Origin: Alkanindiges sp.
Lineage (GTDB): Bacteria > Pseudomonadota > Gammaproteobacteria > Pseudomonadales > Moraxellaceae
DNA length: 10,850 nucleotides
NCBI GenBank assembly: GCA_030152125.1
Contig: JASLIR010000419.1
Span: 1 to 10,850 of the forward strand
Direction: 5' to 3'
Of this stretch, positions 6,193-10,850 are shown one piece after another. How positions within the stretch are numbered: position 1 is the stretch's first letter; each line of letters begins with the position of its first letter. The position numbers and the translations under genes are program-made. The notes beneath the pieces are model-generated. The model was not told the origin of the DNA and ran no database searches. It was given only the letters and a program-made list of their open reading frames with translations.

Positions 6193-7056
6193 TTATTCAT
6201 CCTTTAACAAAAAATTCAGCTGCGGTTTACTGTCAGCGCCCTCAATCTGCTGCACCTGCGCCTCATCCTTTAAATTAACCCCGGACAACTGGCGGCGGTA
6301 AGCCTCATGCATCAAGTAGCCCAGACGATGCGCTGCCATCTGGTAGCTCAGGCCTTCCAGTCGCACATTGGAAATACAGTTGCGGTAAGCATCGTTCAGC
6401 CCTACTTTCGGTGACCAGGTAAAATACAGGCCCAGGCTATCCGGAGAACTTAAACCGGGGCGCTCACCAATCAAAATCACCACCATTTTGGCCTTAAGCA
6501 ACTCACCCACTTCATCCGCCAGCGCCACACGGGACTGCTCTGCCAGCACAACGGGAGACATTGTCCAGCCTGCGTCACGGCATAGCTGCTCTATTTCCAG
6601 TACCATCGGCAGGGCATGGTGTTCTATTGCCAGTGCAGACAAGCCATCCGCCACCACAATAGCCAGCTCAACAGGTTCTATATGACGCTCGGCATATTCC
6701 TGCAATAGCTGCTGTGATGCGCTATTTAAGCGCCGTCCCAAATCGGGCCGCTGCAAATACATGTCACGGCTTTCCGCCGCGCTATGCACCAGCAACGTGG
6801 ACAAGCCATGTGCCTGAAACTGCTGCGCCAGATGTGGATGATTAAAGGGCAAATGTACCGCATCGCGTGCCCGTGCATGGGCAAACTGGAAATCCAGCTG
6901 GGCTTTGGTGGGCAGGCTGGTGCCCGCACGCCCCAGTGCGATCCGCGCCGCAGTAAACTGACGTAAAGCCTGCCATGGATTGCTGACTGACACCGACGCA
7001 ACTGCTTCATCCCGTGCCAAAACAGGTGGCTGTTCATCCAGCACTATTTTTGTCAT
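6193..7056 (-). CDS. eutC: Ethanolamine ammonia-lyase small (beta) subunit
   Basis: The 287-residue protein is close to the E. coli EutC length of 295. Family signatures are present in order: [12 protein letters not shown] (34-45), [15 protein letters not shown] (96-110), [12 protein letters not shown] (136-147) and [19 protein letters not shown] (196-214). [18 protein letters not shown] (221-238) completes the set. With EutB it forms the adenosylcobalamin-dependent enzyme that converts ethanolamine to acetaldehyde and ammonia; EutC supplies much of the cobalamin-binding surface. The ATG at 7056 follows AGGAG/AGGA sequences, 25 nt after the eutB stop. It is the last gene of eat-eutB-eutC. The N-terminal 25 residues are variable in the family. 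Confidence 0.96.
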   Translation of the reverse strand: MTKIVLDEQPPVLARDEAVASVSVSNPWQALRQFTAARIALGRAGTSLPTKAQLDFQFAHARARDAVHLPFNHPHLAQQFQAHGLSTLLVHSAAESRDMYLQRPDLGRRLNSASQQLLQEYAERHIEPVELAIVVADGLSALAIEHHALPMVLEIEQLCRDAGWTMSPVVLAEQSRVALADEVGELLKAKMVVILIGERPGLSSPDSLGLYFTWSPKVGLNDAYRNCISNVRLEGLSYQMAAHRLGYLMHEAYRRQLSGVNLKDEAQVQQIEGADSKPQLNFLLKDE

Positions 7057-7081
7057 TCATCCTGCTCCTCTGCTGTGCTGA

Positions 7082-8479
7082 TCAGGAATGCAAACGGGTC
7101 AGCGCATGTTTAAAGGAAGAAGGAATCCCTTCACCCAGCCATAGCTGATGGTCCTGCTGATGCAGGATATCCATTTTGGCCAGCCACTTTTCAAACTCTG
7201 GTGCCGGTTTTAAGCCCAGCAACTGGCGTACATACAGGGCATCATGGAAGGAGGTGGTCTGGTAATTCAACATGATGTCATCCGAACCGGGAATACCCAT
7301 AATAAAGTTAATCCCGGCATTACCCAGCATGGTCAGCAGCATGTCCATATCATCCTGATCCGCCTCGGCATGGTTGGTATAGCAGATATCACAGCCCATC
7401 GGCACACCCAGCAGCTTGCCACAAAAATGATCTTCCAGCCCGGCACGAATAATCTGCTTTCCGTTATAAAGGTACTCCGGGCCGATAAAACCGACCACGG
7501 TATTCACCAGAAAGGGATTGAAATGCCGCGCTACTGCATAGGCACGGGTTTCGCAGGTTTGCTGATCCACCCCGTGATGCGCATTGGCAGATAAGGCACT
7601 GCCCTGCCCGGTTTCAAAATACATCACGTTCTGCCCCACCGTACCGCGCTTTAAGCTTAAACCAGCCTCGTAGCCCTCCTGCAAAATTTGCAGGCTGATG
7701 CCAAAGCTCTCGTTGGCAGCCTGTGTCCCGGCAATCGACTGGAACACCAGATCCAGCGGCATGCCACGCTCAATCGCCGCAATGGAGGACGTGACATGAG
7801 TTAAAATGCAGGACTGAGTAGGAATCTCATAGCGCTGGATAATCGCATCCAGCATTTCCAGCAGGGTACATATGGACTGCATGTTGTCGGTAGCCGGGTT
7901 AATGCCAATCATGGCATCGCCATTACCATACAGCAGGCCATCCAAGATACTGGCAGAAATCCCCGCTGGTTCATCGGTGGGATGATTAGGCTGCAAGCGG
8001 GTGGACATGCGCCCTGCCAAACCCATCGTATTGCGAAACTGGGTGACCACACGCACCTTTTTCGCCACCAGAATCAGGTCCTGTACCCGCATGATCTTGG
8101 AAACCGCTGCCACCATCTCCGGGGTTAGGCCTTTCGCCAGTTTGGCCAGCGACAGCTCATTGGCATGCCCGCTCAACAGCCAGTCGCGAAAACCACCCAC
8201 GGTTAAATGGCTCACCGGCATAAAGGCCATGGCATCATGCGTGTCCATAATCAGCCGGGTGACTTCGTCCTGTTCGTAGGGAATCAGTGCATCCTGCAAA
8301 AAGTGCTTGAGCGGTACATCGGCTAGCGCCATTTGTGCCGCTACCCGCTCACCGGCACTGCCAGCCGCCACCCCGGCCAGATAATCGCCGGAGCGTGCCG
8401 GGCTGGCCTTGGCCATTAGTTCCTTCAATGAGGCAAAGTTAAATTTTTCCCCACCTACCATATGACTAAATGCCGGCAT
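7082..8479 (-). CDS. eutB: Ethanolamine ammonia-lyase large (alpha) subunit
   Basis: The 465-residue TIM-barrel catalytic subunit compares with 453 in E. coli. Landmarks are RSGDYLAGVAAGS (about 30-42), TRLQPN with Arg161 and Gln163, and YFETGQGSALSA with Glu289. VGFIGPEYLYN, RAGLEDHF, GCDICYTNHAEAD with Asp364 and DDIMLNYQTTSFHD follow. Arg161, Glu289 and Asp364 correspond by alignment from memory to the substrate-binding or catalytic R160, E287 and D362 of E. coli EutB, so the active site looks intact. The start is clear, with AAGGAG 7 nt before the ATG. The first ten residues (MPAFSHMVGG) differ from E. coli. The gene lies 24 nt after the eat stop and 25 nt before eutC. It is co-transcribed with the permease, and no carboxysome-like shell genes are present, so this is the free-enzyme pathway. 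Confidence 0.97.
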   Translation of the reverse strand: MPAFSHMVGGEKFNFASLKELMAKASPARSGDYLAGVAAGSAGERVAAQMALADVPLKHFLQDALIPYEQDEVTRLIMDTHDAMAFMPVSHLTVGGFRDWLLSGHANELSLAKLAKGLTPEMVAAVSKIMRVQDLILVAKKVRVVTQFRNTMGLAGRMSTRLQPNHPTDEPAGISASILDGLLYGNGDAMIGINPATDNMQSICTLLEMLDAIIQRYEIPTQSCILTHVTSSIAAIERGMPLDLVFQSIAGTQAANESFGISLQILQEGYEAGLSLKRGTVGQNVMYFETGQGSALSANAHHGVDQQTCETRAYAVARHFNPFLVNTVVGFIGPEYLYNGKQIIRAGLEDHFCGKLLGVPMGCDICYTNHAEADQDDMDMLLTMLGNAGINFIMGIPGSDDIMLNYQTTSFHDALYVRQLLGLKPAPEFEKWLAKMDILHQQDHQLWLGEGIPSSFKHALTRLHS

Positions 8480-8503
8480 GCCAATACTCCTTGGTATTAC
8501 TTT

Positions 8504-9892
8504 TTATACTGATTCCGCAGGCTGCACATCAGGTGCCAGGTCAGCGACAGCAGCAACGCGTTTGGCCTTGGTCAGCAGGAAGTAAGCATAAGCCAATGCA
8601 AATAAAACCAAGAATACAAGGAACAGTTTGAAGTTAAAGTAGATCATGGTAACCAGACACAGCACACCACACACCAGTGCTATGAGCGGGAATACCGGAT
8701 AAAACGGCGTTTTATAAGGGCGCAGCAAGTCAGGTTCGCTCTTGCGTAGTTTAAGCAGGGCGGCCATGGAAATAATGTACATTACAATGGCACCAAATAC
8801 AGATAAGGTAACAATAGTGGCAGTCAGCGTCAGGCCGCCAAACTGAATAGCACTATCACTAAAAATTGCCAGAATACCAATCACGGCACCCACAATGAGC
8901 GCTGCACCCGGTGTTTTAAATTTAGGATTCAGCTTTGCCAGAAACGAAGGCAGATAACCGGCACGTGACAGGGCAAAAATCTGCCGCGAATAACCCATGA
9001 TAATACCGTGGAAGGATGCTACCAGGCCAAACAGGCCAATCCATACCAGTAAATGCAGCCAGCCACTGTCACCACCCACCACCAGTTTCATGGCCTGTGG
9101 CAAAGGGTCATTTACACTGGCAAACTGACGCCAGTCACCCACCCCAGCTGCCATAATCATCACGCCAAAAGCCAGTGTTACCAGTGTAAGAATACCGGCA
9201 ATATAAGCTTTGGGAATGGTTTTGGCTGGTTCCTTGGCTTCCTCTGCCGCCATGGCTGCGCCTTCAATGGCCAGAAAAAACCAGATGGCAAATGGAATAG
9301 AGGCAATAATACCTGCCAATGCAGCTGTGCTAAAAGTGTCCTGCCCAGCCCAGCCATGCGCCACAAAGTTGCTTAGCGACCAGCCCGGTGCCACCACACC
9401 CATAAACATTAACAGCTCGGCAATGGCCAGTACAGTTACTACCAGTTCAAACATGGCGGCAATGCTCATGCCTATCCAGTTTAAAAATACAAATACAAAA
9501 TAAGCACCCACCGCAATAGCCTTGGCATTTACCTCGGGAAACTGCACATTCAAATACGCACCAATGGCCAGTGCAATGGCTGGCGGTGCAAATACAAACT
9601 CTACCAGGGTGGCAAAACCGGCAATAAAGCCACCTGTTTCACCAAATGCGCGCCGAGCATAGGCAAATGGCCCACCGGCATGCGGAATAGCCGTCGTTAA
9701 CTCGGTAAAGCTAAAAATAAAGGTGGTGTACATCAAGGCTACAAACAGGGTGGCCAGTAAAAAACCCAGCGTGCCTGCCGAAGCCCAGCCGTAGCTCCAA
9801 CCAAAATACTCCCCCGAGATCACCAGGCCAACGGCAATCCCCCATAACTGTACCGGACCAAGGACTTTTTTCAAATGCTGTGGAGAAGACAT
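8504..9892 (-). CDS. eat: Ethanolamine permease (APC family)
   Basis: The 462-residue amino acid-polyamine-organocation (APC) transporter has about twelve hydrophobic segments. TM1 reads LWGIAVGLVISGEYFGWSYG, and TM6 carries FFLAIEGAAMAAEEAKEP; both are characteristic of the bacterial ethanolamine permease subgroup. Position directly before eutB and eutC supports ethanolamine as substrate rather than an amino acid. The frame extends upstream to a TTG at 9934. I chose the ATG at 9892 because it follows a G-rich ribosome site (GGGGGTG). The predicted sigma-54 promoter would also start transcription near 9919, downstream of the TTG. The C-terminal tail is cytoplasmic-looking and Ala-rich. Eat-type uptake replaces the EutH permease used by microcompartment-type loci. 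Confidence 0.92.
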   Translation of the reverse strand: MSSPQHLKKVLGPVQLWGIAVGLVISGEYFGWSYGWASAGTLGFLLATLFVALMYTTFIFSFTELTTAIPHAGGPFAYARRAFGETGGFIAGFATLVEFVFAPPAIALAIGAYLNVQFPEVNAKAIAVGAYFVFVFLNWIGMSIAAMFELVVTVLAIAELLMFMGVVAPGWSLSNFVAHGWAGQDTFSTAALAGIIASIPFAIWFFLAIEGAAMAAEEAKEPAKTIPKAYIAGILTLVTLAFGVMIMAAGVGDWRQFASVNDPLPQAMKLVVGGDSGWLHLLVWIGLFGLVASFHGIIMGYSRQIFALSRAGYLPSFLAKLNPKFKTPGAALIVGAVIGILAIFSDSAIQFGGLTLTATIVTLSVFGAIVMYIISMAALLKLRKSEPDLLRPYKTPFYPVFPLIALVCGVLCLVTMIYFNFKLFLVFLVLFALAYAYFLLTKAKRVAAVADLAPDVQPAESV

Positions 9893-9929
9893 GTCACACC
9901 CCCATGGGACATTGTAGATATCTCCATTA

Positions 9930-9945
9930 AGCAAAACATATACCA
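9930..9945 (-). promoter_or_regulatory. Predicted sigma-54 (RpoN) -24/-12 promoter of eat-eutBC
   Basis: On the minus strand TGGTATATGTTTTGCT has the invariant GG (9944-9943) and GC (9932-9931) separated by exactly 10 bp. It fits TGGYRYRnnnnTTGCW at every defined position. Transcription would begin near 9919, leaving a leader of about 27 nt that contains the ribosome site for the ATG at 9892. From established work as I recall it, the Pseudomonas aeruginosa eat-eutBC genes need RpoN and the enhancer-binding protein EatR, which agrees with this site. Confidence 0.72.
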
Positions 9946-9959
9946 GTTAAAAAACAGAC

Positions 9960-10053
9960 AAAACAATAATGTGTACAAGAGCTTGGCTACCGGCTGGAAA
10001 AACTGACAGAAACAGCAGATGATTATTTTTATATAAAAGCAGCTTATTGTTTT
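9960..10053. repeat. Spaced AT-rich inverted repeat upstream of eat
   Basis: AAAACAATAA (9960-9969) and TTATTGTTTT (10044-10053) are perfect 10-bp inverted copies, 74 bp apart, directly upstream of the -24 element. The AT-rich composition makes chance possible. They could mark DNA bending or a regulator that loops toward the promoter. The rest of the 236-bp gap between ispA and eat holds no gene. Confidence 0.35.
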
Positions 10054-10088
10054 TAATGGTTTTCTTAAACGGAGCTTAATATAACGAG

Positions 10089-10116
10089 GCATACTACAAC
10101 TTTAGTCGTAGTATGC
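10089..10116. promoter_or_regulatory. Perfect 9-bp palindrome upstream of the eat promoter
   Basis: GCATACTAC (10089-10097) and GTAGTATGC (10108-10116) are perfect inverted copies with a 10-nt spacer, 12 nt past the ispA stop. No T-run follows on either strand, so it is a poor intrinsic terminator. Its centre is about 180 bp upstream of the predicted sigma-54 start, within the usual range for an enhancer-binding-protein site. Either role is unproven. Confidence 0.45.
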
Positions 10117-10128
10117 ACATAGGGGCAA

Positions 10129-10850
10129 TTAGCTGTTACGGCTCAGCAGAAACAACGCCAGATCACGCAGGGCACTGCTATCCCCTTCCACCTGTTGTAG
10201 CGCGCTGAGTGCCTGATCATGCAGCGCTAGCGCATACTGTTTTGCACCATCCAGACCCAGCAGCGCGGGATAGGTCGCCTTTTGCAGTTTTAAATCGGAC
10301 TGTGCCGGCTTACCCAGCTGGTCAGTACTGGCGGTAATATCCAGTACATCATCCTGCACCTGAAAAGCCAACCCAAGGCAGCGGCCAAAAATACCTAATG
10401 ATTGGTAATCGCTGCTATCAGCCTGAATACCTGCACTTAAGGCACCCATGCTAATGGCAGACTGAATCAGTGCGCCGGTTTTATTCAGGTGAATAGTTTC
10501 CAGCCCCTGCTGGTTAACCGGCTTTTGTTCTGCTGCAATATCCAGTGTTTGCCCTACCACCATGGCACTGGCCGCCCTGGAGAGCACCTGTACCTGCTGC
10601 GCTGCGGTTATCAGATCAGACGCTGCCTCATCGCCAAACGTGTTCGAAGTCAGCACATCAAAAGCCATGGATTGCAGCACATCTCCCGCCAGCATGGCAT
10701 TGGCTTCGCCATATAAGATATGTACGGTAGGCTGCCCACGGCGCAGGTCATCATCATCCATGCAGGGTAAATCATCATGAATCAGCGAATAACAGTGAAT
10801 AAGTTCCACGGCTACCGCAGCCCGCCGTGCAGCGGCTGGAATACCACTAT
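10129..10850 (-). CDS. ispA: Farnesyl (geranyl) diphosphate synthase, partial (N-terminus outside window)
   Basis: The frame is open to the window edge, giving 239 residues of a protein normally near 295-300; about 60 N-terminal residues are missing. The first Asp-rich motif DDLPCMDDDD (within ELIHCYSLIHDD) starts at 10776, and the second, QVQDDVLD, has its Asp residues at 10353-10339. GALIQSAISMGAL and the ending LALFLLSRNS fit the family. The first motif has the two-residue insertion of bacterial class II farnesyl diphosphate synthases. It condenses isopentenyl diphosphate with dimethylallyl and geranyl diphosphate in the cytosol for ubiquinone and undecaprenyl phosphate synthesis. The GTG at 10809 lies inside the conserved VELIHCYSLIHDD helix and is not the start. 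A geranylgeranyl-type product is less likely. It is same-strand with eat but separated by 236 bp. Confidence 0.93.
   Translation of the reverse strand, partial: SGIPAAARRAAVAVELIHCYSLIHDDLPCMDDDDLRRGQPTVHILYGEANAMLAGDVLQSMAFDVLTSNTFGDEAASDLITAAQQVQVLSRAASAMVVGQTLDIAAEQKPVNQQGLETIHLNKTGALIQSAISMGALSAGIQADSSDYQSLGIFGRCLGLAFQVQDDVLDITASTDQLGKPAQSDLKLQKATYPALLGLDGAKQYALALHDQALSALQQVEGDSSALRDLALFLLSRNS

Noticed and set aside
7244..7594. Plus-strand open frame inside eutB (and similar frames in eutC, eat and ispA)
   Set aside because: These are antisense shadows of strongly conserved coding sequence, without recognisable domains or ribosome sites.
10089..10116. Definite ispA intrinsic terminator
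   Set aside because: The stem is perfect, but no T-run follows on the minus strand, so I list it as a palindrome with uncertain role.
9893..10128. Cobalamin riboswitch upstream of the eut operon
   Set aside because: No B12-box-like sequence is visible, and the predicted 27-nt leader is too short to hold one.
1..10850. CRISPR array, insertion sequence, prophage, toxin-antitoxin or defence genes, tRNA
   Set aside because: No repeated spacers, terminal inverted repeats with transposase, phage genes or cloverleaf-like sequences were seen. Known families explain nearly all coding sequence.

Overview
This is a chromosomal segment of about half G+C, most likely from a gammaproteobacterium. The gene content is TonB-ExbB-ExbD, an NfeD/SPFH pair, an eat-eutBC ethanolamine operon of the Pseudomonas/Acinetobacter type rather than the microcompartment type, and a class II IspA. 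A Moraxellaceae (Acinetobacter-like) host is my best guess, from gene content only. I see no insertion sequence, phage gene, tRNA, rRNA or CRISPR array. Most of the window looks like ordinary core genome, and I do not see a convincing new multi-gene system. The most interesting material is in the regulatory DNA.

Layout. (1) 1-785, plus strand: the 3' part of an M14-type zinc carboxypeptidase-like gene. (2) 2651-884, minus strand: tonB-exbB-exbD, a tightly packed inner-membrane energy-transduction operon with an intrinsic terminator at 815-846. A Fur-box-like sequence sits between candidate -35 and -10 hexamers about 150 bp upstream of tonB. (3) 3015-6126, plus strand: a PlsC-like acyltransferase, a patatin-like lipoprotein phospholipase, an NfeD (YbbJ-like) protein and an SPFH/band-7 (QmcA-like) protein, all concerned with membrane lipid or membrane organisation. 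They end at a strong bidirectional terminator at 6151-6178. (4) 9892-6193, minus strand: eat-eutB-eutC, for ethanolamine uptake and its adenosylcobalamin-dependent cleavage to acetaldehyde and ammonia. It is preceded by a well-placed -24/-12 (sigma-54) promoter. (5) 10850-10129, minus strand: ispA (farnesyl diphosphate synthase), cut by the window edge.

How the parts work together. TonB/ExbB/ExbD use the proton motive force to energise outer-membrane receptors, which classically import iron-siderophores and cobalamin. Ethanolamine ammonia-lyase needs adenosylcobalamin, so the two operons may be linked physiologically, although nothing in the sequence shows co-regulation. The EutA reactivase and the acetaldehyde-oxidising enzyme of the pathway are not in the window, and the terminator directly after eutC shows the operon stops at three genes.

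Several start codons were moved inward from the longest possible reading frame because a good Shine-Dalgarno sequence, or the inferred transcription start, favours the internal ATG. This applies to exbD, tonB, nfeD, the SPFH gene and eat.
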